Position numbers and translations under genes: made by a program. Below are positions 40,976-49,938 of a stretch of 64,000 bases of DNA, one piece after another. The notes beneath the pieces are model-generated. The model was not told the origin of the DNA, searched no databases, and saw only the letters and a list, made by a program, of their open reading frames with translations. Positions within the stretch are counted from its first letter, which is position 1; every line of letters starts with the position of its first letter. Source of the stretch: Streptomyces sp. CB02056 (lineage in GTDB: Bacteria > Actinomycetota > Actinomycetes > Streptomycetales > Streptomycetaceae); contig NZ_LIPD01000012.1 in NCBI RefSeq assembly GCF_001905545.1, positions 124,001 through 188,000 of the forward strand, in the 5' to 3' direction.

Positions 40976-43360
40976 ATGGGAGAGCGCCCCGGCGCACCCT
41001 CCGCGCCGCCCCTCGTCCTGGTCACCGGCACCGCGTCGCGGGTGATCGACCCGACCCGGGCCTACCACCTCGGCCGCGACCCGACCAGCGAGATCGTCCT
41101 GGACGACCCCCGGGTGTCCTGGCACCACGCGATCCTGCGCGCCACCGGAGGGCACTGGCTGCTGGAGGACGTCGACAGCACCAACGGCACGTACGACGAG
41201 GGCCGGCGGGTCAGCCGCGAGGAGGTCGGCCCGGGCACCCGGCTGCGCTTCGGCGACCCGGCCGACGGCCCGTCCGCGGCCTTCGCCGGCCTTCCGGCAC
41301 CCACCGCGCACAAGCGGCCGTCGCTGGTCGCCCCGCACCTCTCCGGCACCTTCCGCCGTCCGAGCGCCGTCCACCGGCTGCTCGGCCGCACCGTCCGGAT
41401 CGGCCGCTCGCGCGACAACGACCTGGTCCTGGACAACCTGGTGGTCTCCCGGTACCACGCCGAACTGCGCGCGCTGCCCGACGGCGGCCACGAGATCGTC
41501 GACCTGGACAGCCACAACGGCACCTACCTCAACGGCCGCCCCGTCCAGCGCGCCCCGGTCGGCCCGGCGGACATCGTCGGCATCGGCCACTCCGCGCTCT
41601 GCCTGGCCGACGGCCGGCTGGTCGAGTACACCGACACCGGCGAGGTCTCCCTGGACGTCCGGCACCTGGTGGTCCGGGTCGGCCCCGACCACCGGGTGCT
41701 GCTGGACGACGTCGGCTTCCCGCTCGCCGAGAAGGCGCTGCTCGCGGTGGCCGGGCCGAGCGGCGCGGGCAAGTCCACCCTGCTCAACGCGCTCACCGGG
41801 CTGCGCCCCGCCGACCAGGGCACGGTGCTGTACGACGGGCGCGACCTCTACCGCGACTACGCCGAGCTGCGCCGCCGGATCGGCCTGGTGCCGCAGGACG
41901 ACATCCTGCACACCCAGCTCACCGTCCACCGCGCCCTGTCCTACGCCGCCGAGCTGCGCTTCCCCGGCGACACCGAGCCGCACGAGCGGGAGGCCCGGGT
42001 CCGCGAGGTGATCCACGAACTGGGCCTGGACGGCCGGGCCGACCAGGTGATCGCCAGCCTCTCCGGCGGCCAGCGCAAACGGGTCAGCGTCGCGCTGGAG
42101 CTGCTCACCAAGCCGTCCCTGCTCTTCCTCGACGAGCCGACCTCCGGGCTGGACCCGGGCATGGAGCGCTCGGTGATGCGGATGCTGCGCGGGCTCGCCG
42201 ACGACGGCCGGACGGTGGTCGTGGTGACGCACAGCGTGCTGAGCCTGAGCGTCTGCGACCGGCTGCTGGTGCTGGCCCCGGGCGGGCGGACGGCGTACTA
42301 CGGGCCGCCCGGCGAGGCGCTGGGCTTCTTCGGCTACGAGGAGTGGCCGGAGGCCTTCGAGGCCTTCGAGGACGAGGACCACGACAGCTGGCAGCAGCGG
42401 TTCCGCGGCTCCCCGCAGTACGCGCGCTACGTGGCGGCCGAGGGTGTCCCGACGCCGTCGCCCCGTCCGCACCCGACCCCGCACGAGCCCGCCGCGTCGG
42501 CCACGCCCGCCCCTCCCGCCGCTCCCGTGATCGACTGGGACAAGCCGCAGGGCTGGTTCTCCCAACTGGGCACCCTGGTACGCCGGTACACCGCGGTGCT
42601 GGCCGCCGACCGGCTCTTCCTCACCATCATGGTGGTGCTGCCCTTCGTGATCGGCCTGATGTGCCGGGCGATGGCCGGCTCCCGGCTCTCCCCCGACAAC
42701 GCCGTCAACTGCCTGCTCACGCTCTGCATCGGCGGTCTGCTCACCGGCGCCGCCAACTCGGTGCGCGAGCTGGTCAAGGAGCGCGCGATCTACCGGCGGG
42801 AGCGGGTGGTCGGGCTGTCCAGATCGGCCTACCTGGTCTCCAAGGTGGTGGTGCTCGGCACCGTCACGGTGGCCCAGGCCGCGGTGCTGACCGTGGTCGG
42901 CCTGGCCGGGGTGGACCTCTCCTTCGCGGTGCCGACCGGGGTGGTGATGCCGCAGCTGCCCGAACTGATCCTCGCGGTCGCGCTGCTCGCCTTCTCGGCG
43001 ATGATGCTCGGCCTGGTGGTCTCGGCACTGGTGGGCAAGGAGGAGGCCACCATGCCGCTGCTGGTGCTCCTCTCGGTGGTGCAGATCGTCTTCAGCGGCC
43101 TGATGCTCAAGCTGCACGGCGTCCCGGGGCTGGAGCAGTTCGCCTGGCTGGTCCCGTCCCGCTGGGGCCTGTCGGCGATGGCGCGCACCGTCGAGCTGCA
43201 CGGCATCTTCCCGAACGCGATCACCGCCGACCCGATGTTCCGGCACCAGCGCACCGGCTGGCTGGTGGGCATCGCGCTGCTGCCCGCGCTCTCGCTGCTG
43301 TACGGCCTGGTGGTGCTGGCCCTGCTGCGGCGGCACGAGCCGAGCATCATGCGGCGCTAG
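40976..43360 (+). CDS. FHA-domain ABC-2 transporter (fused ATPase and permease, ABCG/White-like)
   Basis: The 794-residue protein has two FHA domains (about residues 25-95, with DDPRVSWHHA and DSTNGTY, and about 130-200, with LVVSRYHAELR and DSHNGTYLNG). An ABC ATPase follows (PSGAGKSTLLN near 262, LSGGQRKRVSV, LFLDEPTSGLDP), then a six-helix ABC-2 permease from about residue 550. FHA domains bind phosphothreonine, so the kinase gene two genes downstream probably supplies the signal. A Pro-rich linker (about 492-515) separates the ATPase and permease. The transported substrate is unknown. Confidence 0.88.
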   Translation: MGERPGAPSAPPLVLVTGTASRVIDPTRAYHLGRDPTSEIVLDDPRVSWHHAILRATGGHWLLEDVDSTNGTYDEGRRVSREEVGPGTRLRFGDPADGPSAAFAGLPAPTAHKRPSLVAPHLSGTFRRPSAVHRLLGRTVRIGRSRDNDLVLDNLVVSRYHAELRALPDGGHEIVDLDSHNGTYLNGRPVQRAPVGPADIVGIGHSALCLADGRLVEYTDTGEVSLDVRHLVVRVGPDHRVLLDDVGFPLAEKALLAVAGPSGAGKSTLLNALTGLRPADQGTVLYDGRDLYRDYAELRRRIGLVPQDDILHTQLTVHRALSYAAELRFPGDTEPHEREARVREVIHELGLDGRADQVIASLSGGQRKRVSVALELLTKPSLLFLDEPTSGLDPGMERSVMRMLRGLADDGRTVVVVTHSVLSLSVCDRLLVLAPGGRTAYYGPPGEALGFFGYEEWPEAFEAFEDEDHDSWQQRFRGSPQYARYVAAEGVPTPSPRPHPTPHEPAASATPAPPAAPVIDWDKPQGWFSQLGTLVRRYTAVLAADRLFLTIMVVLPFVIGLMCRAMAGSRLSPDNAVNCLLTLCIGGLLTGAANSVRELVKERAIYRRERVVGLSRSAYLVSKVVVLGTVTVAQAAVLTVVGLAGVDLSFAVPTGVVMPQLPELILAVALLAFSAMMLGLVVSALVGKEEATMPLLVLLSVVQIVFSGLMLKLHGVPGLEQFAWLVPSRWGLSAMARTVELHGIFPNAITADPMFRHQRTGWLVGIALLPALSLLYGLVVLALLRRHEPSIMRR

Positions 43361-43378
43361 CGGAAGGGCGACCGCCGC

Positions 43379-43954
43379 ATGGACGAGTTCGCGTTCCGCC
43401 CCACCCACGTCGCCCCGCCGGACGGGATGGCCTCCTGGGCGGCACCCGACCCGGCCCGGCCGGACGCCCGGCTCGACGCGCTGCTGCCGCTGCAACTGCT
43501 CGACCGCCGGGGCGACTGGGCGCGGATCCTCTGCTCCAACGGCTGGACCGCCTGGGTGGACGGCCGCCTACTGGTCGCGCTGCCGCAGCCACCGCCCGCC
43601 GCCGGCGGCCCGCCCGCGCGGACCGCCGACCCGCGACCGGCGCTCGCCGAGGCCGGGGGCGCGCTCGACCGTTACCGCGCCTTGCTGGAGGACCTCGCCG
43701 GCGGCACCCTCGACCTGGGGGCCTTCCGGGAGCGCACCCGAGGCCTGCGGATCGGCCTGGTGGTGGACGGCGAGGCGGTCTGGCTGTTCGACCCGGTGCG
43801 CGACCTCTGGTGCTACGGCGACGGGCTCCAGCTCCAGACGTACGCGGCCACCGACCGGCCCAGCCCCTCTCCTGCGCCGTCGCCCGCGCCCGCGCCCGCG
43901 CACGGCCCGTCCGCGGAGGGCCCGTCCGCCTCCACCCGGACCGGTGAGCCGTGA
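43379..43954 (+). CDS. SH3-like-domain protein
   Basis: The 191-residue protein has an N-terminal SH3b-like stretch (LQLLDRRGDWARILCSNGWTAWVDG), a central WLFDPVRDLWCYGDG segment and an Ala/Pro-rich tail from about residue 160. It lacks a signal peptide. The overlap of its stop with the kinase start and its place after the FHA transporter suggest an adaptor in the same phospho-signalling unit. Confidence 0.65.
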   Translation: MDEFAFRPTHVAPPDGMASWAAPDPARPDARLDALLPLQLLDRRGDWARILCSNGWTAWVDGRLLVALPQPPPAAGGPPARTADPRPALAEAGGALDRYRALLEDLAGGTLDLGAFRERTRGLRIGLVVDGEAVWLFDPVRDLWCYGDGLQLQTYAATDRPSPSPAPSPAPAPAHGPSAEGPSASTRTGEP

Positions 43955-45054
43955 CCTCCGCCGAGCGCGACGGCGTCGAGCGGCCGTCCGCCGCACGCGA
44001 CGCCGCCAAGCGGGATGCCCCCGAGCGGGACGCCACCGAGCGGGACGCCACCGGTCTGCCCGCCGGGCTGGTCGGGCGGCGGGTCGCCGGCTACCGGCTG
44101 GAGAACGAGATCGGGCGCGGCGGCATGGCCGTGGTCTACCGGGCCAAGGACCTGCGGCTCGGCCGGACCGTCGCGGTCAAGCTGCTCGCCCCCGAGCTGG
44201 CCCGCAACGAGGTGTTCCGGCAGCGGTTCATGCACGAGTCGGAGGCCGCCGCCGCGATCGACCACCCGCACATCATCCCGGTGTTCGAAGCGGGCGAGCA
44301 GGACGGCATCCTGTACCTCGCGATGCGCTACGTGGAGGGCGGCGACCTGCGCGCCCTGATCAACCGCTCCGGCCCGTTCCCGGTCGGGCGGGCCGTCCGG
44401 TTCGCCCTCCAGATCGCCTCGGCCCTGGACGCCGCGCACGACCACGGCCTGGTGCACCGGGACGTCAAACCGGGCAACGTACTGGTCGCCGCCGGGACGG
44501 ACAGCGAGCACCCCGAGCACCTGTACCTGGCGGACTTCGGCCTGACCAAGAAGTCCCTCTCGCTCAGCGGGCTGACCACCGTCGGCCAGATCGTCGGCAC
44601 GCTCGACTACGCGGCGCCCGAGCAGATCTCCGGCAGGCCGCTGGACGGGCGCTGCGACCAGTACGGCCTCGGCTGCGTGGTCTTCGAGATGCTCGCGGGC
44701 GCCCCGCCGTTCCGCCGGGAGAGCGACCTCGCGCTGCTCTGGGCGCACCTCAACGACCCGCCGCCCGCACTGCGCGACCACCGGCCCGACCTGCCGGCCG
44801 CCGTCGGGGCGGTGGTCGCCCGGGCGCTGGCCAAGACGCCCGGGGAGCGGTACCCGAACTGCCTGGACTTCGTCGCCGAGCTGCGCGCGGCGAGCACCGC
44901 CGCCGCGCCGGAACCGTGGCGCGCCGACGGGCCGCCCACCCAGGTCGTCCCCGCGCTCGCCCCCGACCCGCCCCCGGTGCCCGGGCCGCCCGCCTGGGCC
45001 GCACCGGTCATCCACCCGCCGCCGTCGCCGCCCGCAGGGAGCCGTCCGTCATGA
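43951..45054 (+). CDS. Hanks-type Ser/Thr protein kinase, soluble
   Basis: The 367-residue kinase has GRGGMAVVYRA, the AVKLL lysine, HRDVKPGNV and DFGL, so the catalytic site is complete. There is no transmembrane helix or PASTA domain; the C-terminal 60 residues are Pro-rich. Residues 17-36 form four near-identical five-residue repeats (RDAAK, RDAPE, RDATE, RDATG). GTG 43951 overlaps the previous gene. It most likely phosphorylates threonines recognised by the FHA domains of the neighbouring transporter. Confidence 0.9.
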   Translation: MTSAERDGVERPSAARDAAKRDAPERDATERDATGLPAGLVGRRVAGYRLENEIGRGGMAVVYRAKDLRLGRTVAVKLLAPELARNEVFRQRFMHESEAAAAIDHPHIIPVFEAGEQDGILYLAMRYVEGGDLRALINRSGPFPVGRAVRFALQIASALDAAHDHGLVHRDVKPGNVLVAAGTDSEHPEHLYLADFGLTKKSLSLSGLTTVGQIVGTLDYAAPEQISGRPLDGRCDQYGLGCVVFEMLAGAPPFRRESDLALLWAHLNDPPPALRDHRPDLPAAVGAVVARALAKTPGERYPNCLDFVAELRAASTAAAPEPWRADGPPTQVVPALAPDPPPVPGPPAWAAPVIHPPPSPPAGSRPS

Positions 45055-45425
45055 ACGCCGTGAGCCAGGTCTTCGCTGTGGTCGCCGCGGCGATCCACCT
45101 GATCGTCTGGCCGCTGGAGAGCTTCCTGTACGGGCACCCGCGGGTGCGCCGCGTGCTGACCGGCAGCACGGCGGACGCCCCGGAGGTCCGGCTGTGGCGC
45201 GTCAACGTGGGCTTCTACAACCTCTTCCTGGCCCTCGGCCTGGTCGCCGGCCTGGTCCTGCTGCACACCGGACACCCGGGGGCCGGGCGGGCGGTGGTGC
45301 TCTACGTCGCCGCGTTCATGGTCGCGGGCGGGATCACCCTGTTCACCTCGGAGCCGAAGCTGTGGCGCGGTGCACTCGGCCAGGCCGTACCGGCGGCGAT
45401 CATCCTTCTGACGGAGGCCTTCTGA
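45051..45425 (+). CDS. DUF1304-family membrane protein
   Basis: The 124-residue protein has four predicted helices and family-like segments (HLIVWPLESFLYGHP, RVNVGFYNLFLALG). ATG 45051 overlaps the kinase stop (ATGA). It closes the FHA-transporter/kinase unit. The function is unknown. Confidence 0.75.
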   Translation: MNAVSQVFAVVAAAIHLIVWPLESFLYGHPRVRRVLTGSTADAPEVRLWRVNVGFYNLFLALGLVAGLVLLHTGHPGAGRAVVLYVAAFMVAGGITLFTSEPKLWRGALGQAVPAAIILLTEAF

Positions 45426-45495
45426 CGTTTCATCACCATCTCTTCAGGCGTGCGGCTAAACTCCGCCTACCCCGCGACGGTCGCGGAGGCTGGGG

Positions 45496-46002
45496 GTGGC
45501 AGCGGTGGCGAAGATCCCGATCACCGACCGGTACGTCGTCGGCCTCGGCTGTCGGGTGAGCGTCCAGCAGGGCCTCACCTCGACGAAGGTCAGCTGGAGC
45601 GTCGCACACCTGCCGGAGGGCGGCTCGCCCCGGCCCACCGGCGGCAACAAGGAGATCGGCGTCATCTGCCCGCGCTGCCGGCGTTCCTTCTCCGTCCGGG
45701 TGGAGACCGCCACCAGGGCGCGGGTCAAGCGGCTGGTCCACCGGACGGTGGGCTGGCTGCTGGTGCTCTCGCTGCTGGCCCTCGTCCCGATGCTGGTCCA
45801 GCTGGGCGGCCGGACCGTCGAGGAGGGCGACGACCAGGCCGTCGACAACATCGGTCTGCTCTTCACGCTGGCCGCCGCGGGCGTGGTCGTCGGACCGTCG
45901 CTGCTGCTCAGTGCGGGCATCCACGACGGCATCGGGAAACTCCGGCTCATCCGGGCCGACGGCCGCAAGACCATGTGGGTGCGGGGCCACCGGCTGTTCT
46001 GA
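45496..46002 (+). CDS. membrane protein with a CPRC zinc-ribbon-like motif
   Basis: The 168-residue protein has ICPRCRRSFSV (Cys-x-x-Cys), then two membrane helices (about residues 84-102 and 118-140) and a basic C-terminus. GTG 45496 has GGAGG 5 bases before it; GTG 45505 is also possible. I do not recognise a family. Confidence 0.65.
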   Translation: MAAVAKIPITDRYVVGLGCRVSVQQGLTSTKVSWSVAHLPEGGSPRPTGGNKEIGVICPRCRRSFSVRVETATRARVKRLVHRTVGWLLVLSLLALVPMLVQLGGRTVEEGDDQAVDNIGLLFTLAAAGVVVGPSLLLSAGIHDGIGKLRLIRADGRKTMWVRGHRLF

Positions 46003-46026
46003 GCCGGGCCACGCCCCCCGCACCCG

Positions 46027-47367
46027 TCACTCGGCGTCCGCCGGTACCTCGCCGCGGTGCCGCACCCGGGTGGCGAGCAGGGCGCCGAGCGCGCCGGTCA
46101 GCAGCCCCCAGCCCGCCGCGAGCGGCACCGCCGTCCAGAGCACCGGGCGCAGGGTGAGGCTCCCACCGCCCAGCCCGGCCAGCGGGTTGCCGCCGCCGAG
46201 CACGGCGCCCAGCAGGTCGCCCAGGCCGCCCTGGCCGAGGCCGACACCGAGCACGGAGAGCCCGTAGTCGGCGTCCGCCCGGGTCCACAGACCCACCAGC
46301 AGCACGGTGACGGCGGTGGCGAGCGCGAACCGGACGGCGTGCCGCCAGAGCCGGACGGTGCGCGGCGCGCGGCGGGCCGCCAGGAAGGCGGCGGCGAGCA
46401 ACAGGACGGCGGCCAACGGCAGCAGCCACCAGCTGCGGGCGTCCTGCTCCGCGAGGGCGCCGAGGTCGATGGTCGCCGGCCCGCCCCCGGGGGTGCGCAG
46501 CACCGCGCTGAGCGGCTTGGGGACGGGCAGGCCGAGCCCGCCGACCAGCCGCCCGTGCCACGTGGCGCCGAGCCCGATGCCGAAGGCCAGCCAGACCAGG
46601 TCGGGCAGCGCGAGCAGCACCACGGCCAGGGTCTGCCGGGGGTTCCCGTGCACGACCGCGGTCAGCACCCCGGCCACCGCACCGATCGCCAGGTACGCCA
46701 GCAGGACCAGCCAGAGCGCGAACGCGGGTGGGCGGACGGCGAGTTGGTAGCGCACCAGGGCGGGCGGCAGCGGGGCCCGCCGGGACACCGCGAAGGTGAC
46801 CGCGAACACCACCAGCAGCCAGGCCAGCCCGATGCCCACGGTGGTCGGGCCGTCCGCGCGGAAGCCGACCTCCGGGGTCAGCCCGAGCGCGCCGCCGATC
46901 GACTGGGCCAGGTCGCCGCCGAGCGGGACGACGAAGCTGTGCCGGGCGCCGAGGGTGAGCAGCACCAGGGCGAGCACCCAGAGCAGCAGCGTCCGGCCGA
47001 TCCGCCCGAGCAGCTCACCGCCGCCCGCGACCGCGCGGAAGCGCAGCTGGCGCAGGAACACCTCGGCCATCGCGACCGCGCCGACCACCGAGACGCTCAG
47101 CGGCATCGCGCTGATCCCGGCCCCGACCGCCGCGAAGTCCCCGGCGCCGCCGTCGAGTTCGACGGTGCCGCCGACGGCGAGCGCGAGCGTCGCGGCCAGC
47201 ACGGCGGGGAAGCCGCCATCCGGGAGGTCGTCGGCGCCGGCCAGCCAGAGACCGAGTGCGGCCACCGCCGCCATCGCGACCAGCCCGGCCAGCACGACGG
47301 CGAGCGCGTCCAGCCAGCCGCGTACGGCGCCGGGCGGGCCCGCGGCCCGGGTGGTGGGCTGCTGCAT
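46027..47367 (-). CDS. streptophobe-type polytopic membrane protein
   Basis: The 446-residue protein has about ten helices with long Gly/Leu-rich loops, and matches in style the streptomycete-specific streptophobe family. The segment GGGPATIDLGALAEQDARSW lies between membrane clusters. ATG 47367 has GAGGAGG close before it. No function is known. Confidence 0.65.
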   Translation of the reverse strand: MQQPTTRAAGPPGAVRGWLDALAVVLAGLVAMAAVAALGLWLAGADDLPDGGFPAVLAATLALAVGGTVELDGGAGDFAAVGAGISAMPLSVSVVGAVAMAEVFLRQLRFRAVAGGGELLGRIGRTLLLWVLALVLLTLGARHSFVVPLGGDLAQSIGGALGLTPEVGFRADGPTTVGIGLAWLLVVFAVTFAVSRRAPLPPALVRYQLAVRPPAFALWLVLLAYLAIGAVAGVLTAVVHGNPRQTLAVVLLALPDLVWLAFGIGLGATWHGRLVGGLGLPVPKPLSAVLRTPGGGPATIDLGALAEQDARSWWLLPLAAVLLLAAAFLAARRAPRTVRLWRHAVRFALATAVTVLLVGLWTRADADYGLSVLGVGLGQGGLGDLLGAVLGGGNPLAGLGGGSLTLRPVLWTAVPLAAGWGLLTGALGALLATRVRHRGEVPADAE

Positions 47368-47635
47368 GCCGCCTCCTCGTCGCTCGCGGGGTGCACAGGG
47401 GTCCGGCCCGGGCGCGGCGCGATCGATCTCCGATCTACGCCCGTTCTACGTCCGGTCGACTCCCGGCCGGGTTCCGGCCGGGTTTCCAGGGTGGCCGACG
47501 GTCGGCGGGCACGCTCGGCGACGCCCCGGCACCTGCTGTTGCGGCGAACGGGGCAACGGGGGAGAAAGGGAAGCCACTGGCAGGAGCCTCCCGAGCCGGC
47601 CCCGGTCGGCCGACCGCCTGCGAAACGGAGCCTCG

Positions 47636-49303
47636 ATGACCGCCCAACCGCCTCCGTCCGGCCTGCCCGACCCGCCCGGTGAACCTCCGCACGGTCCGCC
47701 GTCCGGTCCCCCGTCCGGGCCGTTGGCCGGTCGACCGTCCGGCGGCGGTACGGCCGGTCCGCCGTCCGTGCCCCCTCCGCCCTCGGGCCCGTCCGGGGCC
47801 GCCGGGGCGGGTGGCGCCGGGAGTGCGAGTGGTCCCGGCGGTGCGAGCGGGCCGGGCGGGCCGTCCGGACCGGGCGGCGCGGGCGGGCCCGGCGGGCCGT
47901 CGTCCGGCGGGCCCGGACGCGGGGCGCGCACGCCGTGGTGGCGCTCCGGGAAGGGGCTGGCGCTGGCGGCGGGCACGGTGGCGGTGGCCGTGGTGGCCAC
48001 CGTGCTGATCGTCAACAACCAGGGCGGCAACCACCCGGCCGTGCCGACCGCGAACGAGGTCGCCCTGCAGGCCCCGGCCGATCCCGGGCCGGACCCGTTC
48101 ACCCCGTCGGTGGAGACCCAGGGGGTGAGCGCCCCCGCACCCGGCTCCGCCGTCCCGACCCCCGCTCCGACCCCCGCCCCGACCGTCACCCCGACGGCGC
48201 AGCACCCGGGCGGCGCCTCGTCCCGGAGCGGTTCGCCGACCGCGCTCCACAGCGTCGAGGGCAGCTCGGCCGGGCTGTACGCCGGGTCGATGGGCAAGCC
48301 GAGCTGCGACACCGAGCGCCTGGTCGGGATGCTCTCGACCGGGGACACCGGGCGCGCCTGGGCCTCCGCCGCCGGCATCGCGCAGGCCGACGTCCCCGGC
48401 TACCTGCGCTCGCTGACCTCCGCCTACCTGCGGGTGGACACCCGGGTGACCAACCACACCTACAAGAGCGGCGCGGTGGTCGAGTACCAGTCCGCACTGG
48501 AGGCGGGCACCGCCGTCCTGGTGGACGCCCAGGGCGTGCCCCGGGTGCGCTGCTCCTGCGGCAACCCGCTGAAGCCGCCGGCGCTGGTGAGCAACGCGAG
48601 GTACACCGGGAAGGCCTGGGCGGGCTTCCAGCCGTCCACGCTGATCATCGTGGTGCCGGCAGCCCGACCGGTGACCGAGATCATCCTGGTGAACGTCGAG
48701 ACCGGCGGGTGGTTCTCCCGGATGACCGGGCGGGTCGAGGTCGTGGACCGACCGGCCGAACCGCCGAAGGGGCCCCTGGTGCCCGGCATCCCGCCGCCGG
48801 GCCCGTGGACGCCGTCCACACCCTCGGCCACCTCCTCGACCTCCCCCGGTACGACGTCCCCCGGCATGACCTCGCCCGGTGCAACGTCGCCTGGTGCAAC
48901 ATCGCCGGGCACGACCCCACCCGGCACGCCATCGCCCGGCACACCGACGAGTTCGGGTGCCACCCCCTCAGGCTCCACAGGCGCCGGAGTCACCTCCTCG
49001 GGCCCGACGACCCCCGGAGCCACCTCCCCGACCAGCTCGGGTCAGCCGCCGGGGACGGCCACGACGACCAGCACCCCGCCCCCGTCCACGGTGACCGCCG
49101 GCACACCGACTCAGACTCAGACACAGACGCCGACACCGGTCACCAGGACGCCCTCCCCCGCGACGACGACCTCCGCCGCCACGACGGCAACCGGGACCAC
49201 GGCGACCACCACCACCGCCCAGGCGCCGACCGCGACCTGCGCGAGCACCGCGCCGTCCACCCTGCCGCCCTGCCCGACCGCGAGTGCCGCCACGCCGAGC
49301 TGA
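47636..49303 (+). CDS. DUF6777-type membrane-anchored secreted protein with low-complexity ends
   Basis: The 555-residue protein has a Pro/Gly/Ser-rich cytoplasmic start (residues 1-95) and one membrane helix (about 104-125). An extracellular core follows (CDTERLVGMLSTGDTGRAWA, YLRSLTSAYLRVDTRVTNHT, RCSCGNPLKPP), typical of DUF6777. It ends in about 180 residues of Thr/Ser/Pro repeats (SPGTTSPG-like units). The tail is probably a wall-spanning stalk. Neighbours give no functional hint. Confidence 0.75.
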   Translation: MTAQPPPSGLPDPPGEPPHGPPSGPPSGPLAGRPSGGGTAGPPSVPPPPSGPSGAAGAGGAGSASGPGGASGPGGPSGPGGAGGPGGPSSGGPGRGARTPWWRSGKGLALAAGTVAVAVVATVLIVNNQGGNHPAVPTANEVALQAPADPGPDPFTPSVETQGVSAPAPGSAVPTPAPTPAPTVTPTAQHPGGASSRSGSPTALHSVEGSSAGLYAGSMGKPSCDTERLVGMLSTGDTGRAWASAAGIAQADVPGYLRSLTSAYLRVDTRVTNHTYKSGAVVEYQSALEAGTAVLVDAQGVPRVRCSCGNPLKPPALVSNARYTGKAWAGFQPSTLIIVVPAARPVTEIILVNVETGGWFSRMTGRVEVVDRPAEPPKGPLVPGIPPPGPWTPSTPSATSSTSPGTTSPGMTSPGATSPGATSPGTTPPGTPSPGTPTSSGATPSGSTGAGVTSSGPTTPGATSPTSSGQPPGTATTTSTPPPSTVTAGTPTQTQTQTPTPVTRTPSPATTTSAATTATGTTATTTTAQAPTATCASTAPSTLPPCPTASAATPS

Positions 49304-49359
49304 CCCGGCGCACGCCCCGCTGCCATCGACCCTCACCCGGCCGGTGGCAGCGGCGCACC

Positions 49360-49812
49360 TCAGGGCAGCAGCACCTTCGCGTCCTCGGGCCCGAGCACCC
49401 GGCCGTCCGCCGAGCGCACCTCGACCCTCGCGACGGGCGCACCGGACTCGCGGTCCACCAGACGCGCCCGGGGCTCGCCCTCCTCGAAGAACCACTGGTC
49501 GCCCCACTGCCGCAGCGCCGTGATCACCGGGAACAGCGCACGGCCCTTCTCGGTGAGCACGTACTCCTGGTACGGGCTGCCGTCGGCGGCCGGCGCGAGT
49601 TCGAACACGCCGTTGGCGACCAGGCCGGCCAGGCGGGAGGACAGGATGTTCTTGGCCAGGCCGAGGTTCTTCTGGAACTGCCCGAAGCGGCGCAGTCCGT
49701 CGAAGGCGTCACGGACGATCAGCAGCGTCCAGCCGTCGCCGACGACGTCGAGCGGACGGGCGACCGGGCAGGCCGATTCCTCGTGCGTGGTGCGTTTCGG
49801 CACTTCTCCCAC
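49360..49812 (-). CDS. HxlR-family winged-helix regulator
   Basis: The 150-residue protein has CPVARPLDVVGDGWTLLIVRD, RFGQFQKNLGLAKNILSSRL and YVLTEKGRALFPV, the HxlR pattern. The start may be GTG 49812 or the in-frame GTG 49803. It diverges from an MFS transporter gene, with a palindrome between, so it probably represses that gene until an inducer (often an electrophile or drug) arrives. Confidence 0.85.
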   Translation of the reverse strand: MGEVPKRTTHEESACPVARPLDVVGDGWTLLIVRDAFDGLRRFGQFQKNLGLAKNILSSRLAGLVANGVFELAPAADGSPYQEYVLTEKGRALFPVITALRQWGDQWFFEEGEPRARLVDRESGAPVARVEVRSADGRVLGPEDAKVLLP

Positions 49813-49856
49813 CTCTCAGCTCTCACCGGTCGGCGCCCAGCGTACCGATCAGAGCG

Positions 49857-49875
49857 TGGTTGCTTATTAAAACCA
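49857..49875. promoter_or_regulatory. operator-like inverted repeat between the HxlR and MFS genes
   Basis: TGGTT and AACCA arms are separated by 9 bases in an AT-rich stretch, 45 bases from the HxlR start and 64 bases from the MFS start. It is a candidate HxlR site that overlaps the promoter. Confidence 0.5.
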
Positions 49876-49938
49876 GGGTATGCCATGGTGTCGCGGTAGC
49901 ACTTTGAAACCGCCGCGCCCCTTCGAGGGAGTCCGCCC

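Noticed and set aside
46057..47682. 541-residue open frame on the plus strand
   Set aside because: It is antisense to the membrane protein at 46027-47367 and rich in Gln/Arg/Gly. No domain is visible.
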